NCBI RefSeq assembly: GCF_002803065.1
Contig: NZ_NNBL01000038.1
Location: 1 to 64,000 of the forward strand
Length of the DNA stretch: 64,000 bases
Direction of reading: 5' to 3'
Source of the DNA: Streptomyces sp. CB01635
Lineage (GTDB): Bacteria > Actinomycetota > Actinomycetes > Streptomycetales > Streptomycetaceae
Shown: positions 16,919-24,412 of the stretch, in pieces
Layout: each line of letters begins with the position of its first letter
Numbering within the stretch: position 1 is the first letter of the stretch
Notes under the pieces: model-generated
What the model was told of the DNA's origin: nothing
Databases searched by the model: none
What the model saw: only the letters and a program-made list of their open reading frames with translations
Translations under genes and position numbers: made by a program

Positions 16919-17803
16919 TTGAAGGTCATCGCCGTGGCAACGCAGAAGGGAGGGGTGGGCAAGACCAGCACCACCGTCAACTTGGCGGCTGGCCTGGCCC
17001 TCGCCGGCGCCCGGGTACTGATCGTGGACCTGGACCCTCAGGCCCAGGCCGGAACGGCAGTCGGTGTGAACCTGGTCGGGGAGGACCAGCTGGCCCGCTC
17101 CCTGGGCTGGGTGCTTCAGGCCCGGCTCCAGGGCATGCGCATGGATCTGGCCGGCGTCTGGTTCGATCGCTGCGAGTTGCTCGAAGAGTGGGAGGACGCC
17201 GGCACTTTGCATCTCCTCGCGTGTGAGGAGTCCACCATGACGTCGGCTCAGGACCTCATCCATAAAAAGGGCTTCCAGTCGACCCCCATACTGCGCCGGA
17301 TGCTGGTGGAGATTGAGGATCAGTTCGACTTCGTCGTCATCGACACTCCGCCCGCCGTCTCCTCCCTCTCGGCGACGGCCCTGGCTGCGGCCGACTTCGT
17401 GATCACGGTGTGCATCCCGGAGTACCCGGCACTCAAGGGCGCCGCGGCAACACGGGGCACCGTCAAGTACGTCAAGGACCGCACGGGCGGGGAGTGTGAG
17501 CCGCAGTACCTCGGCGCCGTACTCAACCGGTCGAACCCTCCGTCCAGGTGGAAGGCCCAGGAAGTCAACATCCGCAACGGCATGCTGGATGCAGACCTCT
17601 TCCCCTTCCAGACCGACATCCGCCTCGACAACCGGATCAGCGACTCCTTCGCCTATGGGGTGCCCTCGGTCATCCGCTTCGCCAGCCACACACCCGGCAA
17701 GATGTACAGCGAGCTGATGGGCCAGATCGTGGAGCGCATGCAGTTGCCGGCGGAGAAGTGGCAGACACCGGAACGCATCGAGAGCGAGGACTCCGGTGAC
17801 TGA
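16919..17803 (+). CDS. ParA-type partition ATPase (locus 2)
   Basis: 294 aa, TTG start with GAGGTGGG 7 nt upstream; the methionine context MKVIAVATQKGGVGKTSTT begins at the Walker A as in short ParA/Soj proteins. LIVDLDPQAQAGTA and FVVIDTPPAVSSLSA supply the remaining ATPase motifs. Unlike ParA1 it has no N-terminal DNA-binding extension. It overlaps the partner gene by 8 nt. It should form a dynamic ATPase on the nucleoid for segregation. It is distinct from ParA1 and so represents a second, probably independently acquired, system. Confidence 0.88.
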   Translation: MKVIAVATQKGGVGKTSTTVNLAAGLALAGARVLIVDLDPQAQAGTAVGVNLVGEDQLARSLGWVLQARLQGMRMDLAGVWFDRCELLEEWEDAGTLHLLACEESTMTSAQDLIHKKGFQSTPILRRMLVEIEDQFDFVVIDTPPAVSSLSATALAAADFVITVCIPEYPALKGAAATRGTVKYVKDRTGGECEPQYLGAVLNRSNPPSRWKAQEVNIRNGMLDADLFPFQTDIRLDNRISDSFAYGVPSVIRFASHTPGKMYSELMGQIVERMQLPAEKWQTPERIESEDSGD

Positions 17804-18791
17804 GGAGCAACAGGCTCCGGCCCAGAGGAAGAAGAAACAGTTCAAGCCGGCGGGTGCCGCTCTCGTACAAGGCCTCCTCTCGGGCGCCGACGACGTGGCA
17901 ACGCGGTCCTTCATCGGCGGGGGACTGGGCAGCACACAGTCTTCGGCTCCGTCTTCTGCCCCTGTTCCCGCACCAGAAGACGTTCCTTCAGCGACGGCCG
18001 AGACCGCTGGGCTGCGTCTTCCACCGCAGGCCAAGGACTCAAGTCCCGCACCTGAAGCAGAGGACTCTGCGTCACCGGCCAAAGATGAGGCGCCTGCCTA
18101 CGAGGCGCCTGCCCCGCCGCCAACGCGTCAGCGCTCGCCTACCCGCGCCTCCTCCCAGAACAGCAAAGGTGCGTCTCGCTCTGCCTCTCCCGCACCGGCC
18201 GAGCCGAGGGCTGAGGAGGCGACTGCCTCCTCAGCCTCCACAGAAGCACAGGAGGAGTCGGCGAAGACGGTGCACAAGTCGGCTCGGGGGGAGGCGAGTG
18301 CGGCTTCCTCCCAACCGGCACCGGGGGAACGCAGCACGGACTGGGCTCACGCAGCGGTGCATGAGTCCTTCGCCGACGCCAAGATGCGATCCAGCCAGTG
18401 GAAGTCCTACGGATTTCGCATCGCTCCCGATGTCCTCGCCCGCCTCAAGGAGCGTCTCAGCGCAGACCGGATGAGCAGCGGCAACAGGCAGCTCGCGATT
18501 GGCCACTACCTGGATGCCGCTTTGCGGCATGTCTCGGGAGACGTGCCGCAGTGGATCGATCGGGCCACGGACTTCGCCACTGAGCGGCTGTGGGACTCGG
18601 AGTCGACACAGCCTTCTTCGTATCGTGTGGGCAGTGTGGCTCATGCGTGGGTCTCCGGGCTCAGCAACGCATTGCAGTCCGCTGACTTCGGGCGCAAGGG
18701 CACTCTCGTGATCTCGGCGCAGGTGGAGCTCTACCTGGATGCGCTTGAGTCCGAGGGGCCGTTGGTGCGTCCGGAACGGCGTCGCCACTAG
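17796..18791 (+). CDS. Candidate centromere-binding partner of ParA2
   Basis: 331 aa (GTG start). The first 35 residues are basic (AQRKKKQFKPAGAALVQGLL). A roughly 150-residue Ala/Pro/Ser-rich disordered linker follows. The C-terminal 130 residues are folded, with SSQWKSYGFRIAPDVLARLK and LAIGHYLDAALRHV suggesting a ribbon-helix-helix-like DNA-binding domain. There is no classical ParB box, so it would be a ParB functional analogue. Location directly after parA2 and between repeat-rich flanks supports this. A strong terminator follows. Confidence 0.6.
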   Translation: MTEEQQAPAQRKKKQFKPAGAALVQGLLSGADDVATRSFIGGGLGSTQSSAPSSAPVPAPEDVPSATAETAGLRLPPQAKDSSPAPEAEDSASPAKDEAPAYEAPAPPPTRQRSPTRASSQNSKGASRSASPAPAEPRAEEATASSASTEAQEESAKTVHKSARGEASAASSQPAPGERSTDWAHAAVHESFADAKMRSSQWKSYGFRIAPDVLARLKERLSADRMSSGNRQLAIGHYLDAALRHVSGDVPQWIDRATDFATERLWDSESTQPSSYRVGSVAHAWVSGLSNALQSADFGRKGTLVISAQVELYLDALESEGPLVRPERRRH

Positions 18792-18813
18792 ACACGGCGT
18801 GGCCTGGGAAGAA

Positions 18814-18849
18814 GGGGCTGGGGAGAGACAACCGTCTCTCCCCAGCCCC
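18814..18849 (+). terminator. Strong rho-independent terminator after parB2
   Basis: Perfect 16-bp stem GGGGCTGGGGAGAGAC / GTCTCTCCCCAGCCCC with an AACC loop, followed by CTTTTC. Confidence 0.92.
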
Positions 18850-18869
18850 CTTTTCATAGGCAGCACCTG

Positions 18870-18985
18870 CGGCAGCAACGATCGTTGCAACGTTGCCTGC
18901 AGCGCTGCAACCAACGATGTGACGAGCAATCAATCAAGCAAACGTGCGGACTAGCGATCTCACGATCCATGTGTCACTAGAACAC
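18870..18985. repeat. Repeat-rich segment downstream of parB2
   Basis: GCAACGATCGTTGCAACGTTGC forms overlapping palindromes, followed by the 18-mer CGCTGCAACCAACGATGT (18903-18920) shared with 16214-16231, and GCGATCTCACGATCCATG, which differs by one base from 16264-16281. This mirrors the upstream block around the parA2 locus. 18986-19153 shows only promoter-like DNA. Confidence 0.65.
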
Positions 18986-19153
18986 ACGGGGTGACGGTAG
19001 GGGCAGCCTGAGCTGATATCCGCTCAAAACCCCACTACTGGCTGGGACTTGCGCCAAGGGCGACACGCCGGGTCTCTAGTGACGCCAGATTCGCGTGCCT
19101 TGTTTGCGCTAGGCTGTGATCACGATCAACAGACTTGTCAGGAGAGTCCAGCG

Positions 19154-19630
19154 ATGTCGCTGAACCATGGCCAACTCAGCACCAGTGCCGTTGCCACAGC
19201 AGCAGGCCTCAGTGAGTCCTGGGCTTGGAAAGCTCGCGACCAAGGGGTCCTCCATGAGCCTCACTTCGAGGACTCGGTGGTGGCCCTTCGCGTGTACGCG
19301 TTCGTCTCTCAGATCGTCTGGCCCGGGACGCGCCGGCCACGCAGTGCCCGCCAGGACCTCGAGTTGTGGCAGTCGTCCGCAGTCGAAGCCGCCCGCCAGG
19401 CGGTCTCCGACTCCAAGACCACGCCCCAGACCGTCCTGTGGGTTCTGGAGGATTCCGTTCATCTGGTCACAACACCCGGTGAGCGGGCGGCCTTCGACCT
19501 GGAACAGCTTGAGGGCCGGGTCGCCATCCGCATCCCCGTCGGGCTGTGGGTGGCAGAACTTCCCGACGCCATGGCTTCACTCAAGACTCGCCGCCGTCGC
19601 TCCAGCACCAAGGCAGCAACCGCGGCCTAG
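19154..19630 (+). CDS. Hypothetical protein with MerR-like N-terminal HTH
   Basis: 158 aa from ATG 19154 (AGGAGAG upstream). Residues 5-50 (LSTSAVATAAGLSESWAWKA) look like a helix-turn-helix. The remainder is mixed alpha/beta and the end is basic (LKTRRRRSSTK). I do not recognise the family. Its place next to the second par locus, after an inverted TCTAGTGAC motif, suggests a plasmid maintenance or regulatory role. Confidence 0.6.
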   Translation: MSLNHGQLSTSAVATAAGLSESWAWKARDQGVLHEPHFEDSVVALRVYAFVSQIVWPGTRRPRSARQDLELWQSSAVEAARQAVSDSKTTPQTVLWVLEDSVHLVTTPGERAAFDLEQLEGRVAIRIPVGLWVAELPDAMASLKTRRRRSSTKAATAA

Positions 19631-19714
19631 GGGAGTGGTACGCGCGAGCAGTCGCCAAGCTCCTCGCGCCATCGCTCCAGACCGGCACAACCCACCACGG
19701 CCCACCAACGCGTA

Positions 19715-19743
19715 GCGGCCTGGGATCTGAATTCCCAGGCCGC
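19715..19743 (+). terminator. Hairpin terminator
   Basis: Perfect 11-bp stem GCGGCCTGGGA / TCCCAGGCCGC with a 7-nt loop lies after the preceding gene. Confidence 0.8.
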
Positions 19744-19812
19744 GCGCGTCAGTAGAAGGAGATGACAGCCAGCTAGACACTTCCAGCTGAATATCGCCTC
19801 ACCGAACTCGTC

Positions 19813-22059
19813 ATGTGTCCTTGGCCGGGCCGTCGAGTCGCGATGAGGGTTTGCCAACTCACCTTTCTCCTACCGGAGCAGATTATAGCTACCCATGCAT
19901 GGGCTGGTTCAGTGCTGCCTCAAACAGGCCCTGAAAACCACCCCAAGACGTCACAAATCACTCGATACGAGTTGAGCAACCCGCTCCAGCTGACGAAGAC
20001 AATGCGCAACCGCCTGCTGGAGGCGGTTCGCGCGCTGGTGGCGGACCCCACGCTGCGGGAAGCATCGGACGGCGCCCGCCTCGCGGCCGTCGTGCTCACG
20101 GCGAAAGCCCAGTTCCGAGACGGGTACCGGACATCGATCTGGGCCTCGGAGCTGGGTCGGTGGCTGGGCGTATCCCAGTCAACTGTCGCGCACACCGTGC
20201 TGCCCGAGCTTCGTCGCTCCGGCATGCTCGCCTCGAACGTGGCGACCAACGCCTTAGGGCACGCGACGGGCCTGAAGTGCTGGGTGGTGCCGGTGTACCG
20301 GGCGCAGAAGGCCGGCGATCGGCGGCACGCGCTGGCGTTGTCCCGCTCGGAGCTCTCGGTGCTGCTGCGGCTGTGCGAGGTGTTGTTCGGTCCGGGGTGG
20401 GCGCCGAAGGGCAAAGATCCGGTGCCTGCCGGGTTGCTCGCGGGCCGTACGGGCCGGGGTGCGGCGACGGACCGGCTCGGGCTGCTGCTGATGGTGCTGA
20501 CGACGGGTTCGGCCGGCTGGCTGAGGCTGTGCCCCGGGGCGGTGGACGGCGGGCGGGGGCGTCCGGCGGCTACGGTCGGCCGGCTTCTGGGCTGCACGGC
20601 GGCGGCTGGGGCGAAAGTGCTCAAGCGGCTCCAGGAGTACGGCGTCGCGGACGTGGTGCGGCAGAAGACCGGTTCGGGTCTGCACGCGAAGTCGCGGGTG
20701 CGCCTGGTGGCGGTGGCGGGGGCTCACGGCCTCGCCGTGCGGGAGGCCCGCCGGGCGGCCGGTGCAGTGTTTTCAGAGCACGCCGTTAGTGCATCCGGAG
20801 ATCTTGAGTCCGGCGGGACGGTCAAGTCCCTTGTGGCTACTGGCGTGGAAGAACCTGGGCAGGGTGGAAACTCGGGATCGGCAGACCTCGCTGCAACTGC
20901 ACAGCACCACGCTCTCCACGCTTCTGTGGTGACGCTTGGTGGTTCTCTTGCGCTCTCTGGTGGCTTTTCCGGCGAAGGCCGTGGTGGGAACGGTGATCTG
21001 CCGGACCGCGCGTGCACGCGCGAGGACAGGCCCGACCACAGCGACGCTGTTGCCCGGCTCACGCCGGTCGACACCGAAGGTGGCCCGCTGCGCGGGGAAC
21101 AGCCGAAGAAATCCCCGGTCGTCGAAAGCGGGAAGGTCGGCCTCGGCCCGGTGACCGGCGCAAGCGTGCGGGCCACATACGGCCAGGGCCGGAGCAGGCA
21201 GCAGCAGGGGAGGGCGGCCCTGCCTTCACAGGATCTGCGGGCCGTCCTGGCTCCGGTCCGGCTGGTCTGGGGGCGGCTGGAGCGTCCGGCCGCCCGTCGC
21301 CTGGTGGAGGCCAAGGCCCGCACGGAGCTGGCCCGGGTCGTGGGCTTCGCCGGTCCCGCCGACGCCCCGCAGATCCTCGCTGACCGGCTCGCCAGGCGGC
21401 TGGAGGATCAGTTGCGCCTCGGCGGGCCGATCACGGATCCCGTGGGCTGGCTCATCGGCCGGGGCCTGCCGCAGCGGCAGGAGTGCGGCGACGTGCGGTG
21501 CGACGACGGCGCCCTGCTCGACTCCGGCCGGGACTGTCCGCGCTGCGAGGACCGCAGAGTCGACCGCCGTGCGCAGCGCCGGGCGGTCGCGGCCGCCGTG
21601 GATGCCGCGATGCCTTCAGCGTCCGAGGCCGAGCGCCGGACAGCCGCTGAGCAGCAGCTGCACGAGACCGTCGTGGCCAGGGCATGGGCACGCGAGCGGG
21701 AGTGGGAGCAGGTCCGTGCCCGGCAGGCGGCTGCAGCACAGGCCCGTACCGAAGCTGCGGTACACCGGCCTGTCAACGCCGTTCCGGTCGCGCCTGTGGC
21801 CCTGGTCGTGGTGCCTGCGCCGCGCCCGGCTCCGGTCGCAGCCGACCATGAGCTGGTTCTCGAGGACTTGACCCGGGAGCAGGTTCTGGACTGGCGCGAT
21901 CGCGCAGCTCATGACCATCAGGTGGTGTTCGACCACATCGACCGCTACGGCGAGACGTCGGCGCAGCGCCTGTTCACCAGGTCGTTCGTGTCGCAGGTGC
22001 GGTGCCTGTCCGGCCTCGGGCACCTGGACCTCGGCTACACGGCCTGGGGGCAGGCGTGA
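19813..22059 (+). CDS. Putative plasmid replication/DNA-binding protein
   Basis: Up to 748 aa; the start is uncertain (ATG 19813, 19843 or 20002), because the first 190 nt are AT-richer and no ribosome binding site is decisive. Residues about 65-190 include a winged-helix unit (IWASELGRWLGVSQSTVAHT), and another HTH-like unit lies near 255-290 (PAATVGRLLGCTAAAGAKVL). Then come a low-complexity linker (about 330-440), a Cys-rich knuckle near 575 (CGDVRCDDG and CPRCEDRR) and a long charged helix. The build, a large HTH protein with zinc knuckle near an iteron region and primase genes, is typical of initiator-like proteins on Streptomyces linear plasmids. That role is inferred, not shown. Confidence 0.5.
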   Translation: MCPWPGRRVAMRVCQLTFLLPEQIIATHAWAGSVLPQTGPENHPKTSQITRYELSNPLQLTKTMRNRLLEAVRALVADPTLREASDGARLAAVVLTAKAQFRDGYRTSIWASELGRWLGVSQSTVAHTVLPELRRSGMLASNVATNALGHATGLKCWVVPVYRAQKAGDRRHALALSRSELSVLLRLCEVLFGPGWAPKGKDPVPAGLLAGRTGRGAATDRLGLLLMVLTTGSAGWLRLCPGAVDGGRGRPAATVGRLLGCTAAAGAKVLKRLQEYGVADVVRQKTGSGLHAKSRVRLVAVAGAHGLAVREARRAAGAVFSEHAVSASGDLESGGTVKSLVATGVEEPGQGGNSGSADLAATAQHHALHASVVTLGGSLALSGGFSGEGRGGNGDLPDRACTREDRPDHSDAVARLTPVDTEGGPLRGEQPKKSPVVESGKVGLGPVTGASVRATYGQGRSRQQQGRAALPSQDLRAVLAPVRLVWGRLERPAARRLVEAKARTELARVVGFAGPADAPQILADRLARRLEDQLRLGGPITDPVGWLIGRGLPQRQECGDVRCDDGALLDSGRDCPRCEDRRVDRRAQRRAVAAAVDAAMPSASEAERRTAAEQQLHETVVARAWAREREWEQVRARQAAAAQARTEAAVHRPVNAVPVAPVALVVVPAPRPAPVAADHELVLEDLTREQVLDWRDRAAHDHQVVFDHIDRYGETSAQRLFTRSFVSQVRCLSGLGHLDLGYTAWGQA

Positions 22060-22121
22060 GCGACGGTGAGGTACCGGACGTCGACCTGGCCTGGTGCGGC
22101 ATCTCGGCTTCCGGGGCGCCT

Positions 22122-22499
22122 TCAGATCTTCCAGGTGCGCAGGTGGTCGGCGACGGTGTAGACGTCGAGCCGCGTGTCGCGGATCTTGTGTACGAGGTCG
22201 GAGAGGGCGCCGTAGGGCGGGTCGATGGTCTCGCCGGACTGGTCCATGTACTGGGCGGCGACGAACGCCGCGTACAGGCTGTTGTGGTGGGGGAGCGGTT
22301 CAAGGCGGGCGATGGTGTGCAGGAGGGCTGCTGCCCGCCAGGCGTTGTCCGGGTCGGACTCCTCGAGGGTGGGCATCCTGGTTTTGTGGCGGGCCACGGC
22401 CGCCACGAGCGCCGAGTAGTCGGACACGCTCATGTCCTGGCGCCCGACGGCGAACTCCTGGACGTCCAGGAGCCACGCCACATCCACGTACAAGATCAT
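22122..22499 (-). CDS. Fic/Doc-like toxin of a TA pair
   Basis: 125 aa starting MILYVDVAWLLDVQEFAVG. The body (AWRAAALLHTIARLEPLPHH then NSLYAAFVAAQYM) aligns by eye with the Doc/Fic helix pair that normally carries HPFxxGNKRT, but most catalytic residues of that motif are replaced (PLPHHNSLYAA). Streptomyces genomes contain this degenerate family paired with a small antitoxin, as here. The gap to the antitoxin is 1 nt (TGACATG), so the genes are coupled. It would act on a cytosolic target and stabilise the plasmid by post-segregational killing. Confidence 0.65.
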   Translation of the reverse strand: MILYVDVAWLLDVQEFAVGRQDMSVSDYSALVAAVARHKTRMPTLEESDPDNAWRAAALLHTIARLEPLPHHNSLYAAFVAAQYMDQSGETIDPPYGALSDLVHKIRDTRLDVYTVADHLRTWKI

Positions 22500-22500
22500 G

Positions 22501-22734
22501 TCAGGCGGCCGCTGCCGGGGAGCCGGGCGACGGGGCCTCGTCGGGGAACGCCTCGTCGAACTCGGAGCGCAGCCTGTCGGCCCAGGCGGAGGCGCCGGCG
22601 ACGAACTGCTTGCGCTGCAGCTCGCGTACGCCGAGGTCGTGCAGGTACTCCTTGAGGCTCTTGCCCTCGGCGGCGGCACCCGCGCGTACGGCTTCCATTT
22701 CTTCGTCGGTGAAGGACACATTGAGAGACGGCAT
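22501..22734 (-). CDS. Ribbon-helix-helix-type antitoxin
   Basis: 77 aa from ATG 22734. The N-terminus MPSLNVSFTDEEMEAVRAGA followed by AAEGKSLKEYLHDLG is the beta-strand plus two helices of RHH antitoxins. The C-terminal part, ending in an Ala/Pro tail, would wrap the toxin. It is first in a two-gene operon. The double GGTACC operator lies just upstream of its start, pointing to autorepression. Confidence 0.7.
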   Translation of the reverse strand: MPSLNVSFTDEEMEAVRAGAAAEGKSLKEYLHDLGVRELQRKQFVAGASAWADRLRSEFDEAFPDEAPSPGSPAAAA

Positions 22735-22742
22735 ACCGCCAT

Positions 22743-22759
22743 GGTACCTAATTGGTACC
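22743..22759. promoter_or_regulatory. Operator of the TA operon
   Basis: GGTACCTAATTGGTACC places two GGTACC palindromes symmetrically around TAATT immediately upstream of the antitoxin start, the usual arrangement for RHH autorepression. Confidence 0.65.
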
Positions 22760-22784
22760 TGCCGCGCGGCAGAGCGGGGGCAGC

Positions 22785-23311
22785 GATTCAAGCGACCGAA
22801 GCGACTCAGACAAGGACATTGCCGTCCGGGCCGGGTCGCGTGAGTGCATGTTCGCTGCAGAGTCGCTTGAGTCGCTGGACCCGGCGCGGTGGATGCCGGT
22901 CGCTGTCCGGTGCGGGCCGGCGGCCGGGCGTCAGCTACGGGGCAGGGCTTGGGTCACTGTCGGTCGCTCGGACGAAATTGCAGGTCAGAGCCGGTAGTCC
23001 GGCGAATCAGCGACCCAAGCGACTGAACGTGCGCATATATGACGGCGCCTTCCTGTGTGGTGGGTGTGCGTGTGCGTCATATATAGAAGGCTTGAGTCGC
23101 TTCAGTCGCTGTTGGTTCTGCTGTACCCCCTCTGAACTGCACTTTTGAGAGGCGGCTTCGGAAGCTGGACACACATCTGCCGGTCGCTGCGTGATGACGA
23201 CGGTCGCTTCGGCCGAGCGATCCTTTGCCGATCTTTGTTTCCCCACTGGTCTCTTGCGTATCTCCCGCTTCGCTAATCTGTCTCAGCGGCTTCGGTCGCT
23301 TCAGTCGCTGC
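22785..23311. repeat. Iteron-rich region, candidate replication origin
   Basis: A 560-bp gene-free stretch before the prim-pol gene holds repeated (C/G)AGTCGCTT or its complement: 22788-22810 (TCAAGCGACC GAAGCGACTC), 22860-22878 (GAGTCGCTTGAGTCGCTGG), 23009-23027, 23091-23112 (CTTGAGTCGCTTCAGTCGCT) and 23287-23310 (CTTCGGTCGCTTCAGTCGCT), with single copies at 23180 and 23200. In most clusters two units sit 9 bp apart, almost one helical turn. Between two clusters lies an AT-rich inverted repeat, TATATGACG...CGTCATATA (23036-23084), a possible unwinding site. The set looks like an iteron origin served by the adjacent primase and helicase. Confidence 0.7.
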
Positions 23312-23323
23312 ATGGGGGTGCAC

Positions 23324-24412
23324 ATGGCGTTTGAACTGCTGGTTCCGGACAGCGACTCAGGGGGGCAGGCGCGCCGTGCGCTGGCGACAGCCCACTGGTT
23401 CGCCGGTCGTGGCTGGCCCGTTCATCCGCTGTCGCCGGGCCGCAAGACGCCTGCGGGAAGCTGCGCGGACTGCCGTGCGCCCGGGCACAGTTACGAAGGA
23501 TGCGGCTGCATGGTCGAGGGCCGCTGGTGTCACGGATTCCGCGCCGCCACGCTCGATGCCGCCCGGATCAACCGGTGGTGGGGCGCCAACTCGCGTCTTG
23601 GCGTGGGGATCTCCTGCGGTCCGGCGGGCCTGGTCGTCATCGACATCGATGCACATGAGCGACAACTCCCGGACAGAGGACGCCTGTTGCCCGGAATCCC
23701 CATCGCGGAGCAGGTCGATCTGACCGGCCTCGCGAACGGCTTTCACACGCTCGGTGTCCTGGCCGCCCTGCGCGGCGCGACGAGCCCGGCGCAGGACACA
23801 TCCACGATGCGCGTACGTACCCCTTCCGGCGGCCTGCACGTGTGGTACCGGGCCCAGCCGGGCCGGCGGTATCAGTGCTCCACCGGGTCCGGCGGCGGCC
23901 GCGCCCTGGCCTGGCAGGTCGACGTCCGGGCGCACGGCGGCTACATCGTCGCCCCGGGCACCGTCACCGACGCCGGCCCGTACACAGCGATGGGCCCCGT
24001 GCGCGAACCCGCGCCGCTGCCCGCCTGGCTCGCCCGCGAGCTGGACCGTACCGGGCATCTGCCGCGGCCGCCCGCGCCCCGGCCGGTCGTCCCGCGCGCG
24101 CGGCAGGCCGTCATCGCGGCGGGCGGCGGGCGGACCACGGCGAGCCGGGTGCTCCGGGCCTCGCTCGCCGACGTGAGCGCCTGTGCCGCCGTACCCGAAG
24201 GGGCCGCGTTCTCCGAGAAGTTGAACCGCGCCGCCTACATCGCGGGAGGGCTCGTCGCCGCCGGGCACCTCGACGCGGACGAGGCCGAGCGGTCCCTGAC
24301 CGAGGCCGCGGCGCTGGCGCGCGGCGGACAGGAAAGGCGCTGCGCGTCCATCATCCGCAGCGGGCTGCGCGCGGGTCAGCTGCACCCGCTGCATCCGGGG
24401 GGCCGAAAGTGA
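23324..24412 (+). CDS. Bifunctional DNA primase/polymerase (prim-pol)
   Basis: 362 aa from ATG 23324 with GGGGG upstream. The N-terminal 250 residues match the archaeo-eukaryotic primase-like prim-pol domain: LATAHWFAGRGWPVHPLSPG, a Cys/His cluster (CADCRAPGHSYEGCGC), GVGISCGPAGLVVIDIDAHE with the acidic metal-binding pair, and RTPSGGLHVWY. The C-terminal part is helical. It overlaps the SF3 helicase gene as GTGA, so the two are co-translated. Together they form a P4/D5-type primase-helicase that would initiate replication at the adjacent iterons; similar pairs drive other Streptomyces linear plasmids. Confidence 0.88.
   Translation: MAFELLVPDSDSGGQARRALATAHWFAGRGWPVHPLSPGRKTPAGSCADCRAPGHSYEGCGCMVEGRWCHGFRAATLDAARINRWWGANSRLGVGISCGPAGLVVIDIDAHERQLPDRGRLLPGIPIAEQVDLTGLANGFHTLGVLAALRGATSPAQDTSTMRVRTPSGGLHVWYRAQPGRRYQCSTGSGGGRALAWQVDVRAHGGYIVAPGTVTDAGPYTAMGPVREPAPLPAWLARELDRTGHLPRPPAPRPVVPRARQAVIAAGGGRTTASRVLRASLADVSACAAVPEGAAFSEKLNRAAYIAGGLVAAGHLDADEAERSLTEAAALARGGQERRCASIIRSGLRAGQLHPLHPGGRK

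Noticed and set aside
20760..21010. Iterons inside the putative replication gene
   Set aside because: The linker segment is slightly lower in GC but I could not find regularly repeated units in it.
22785..23311. CRISPR array
   Set aside because: Repeat units are short, occur in both orientations and lack regular spacers, and no cas gene is near.
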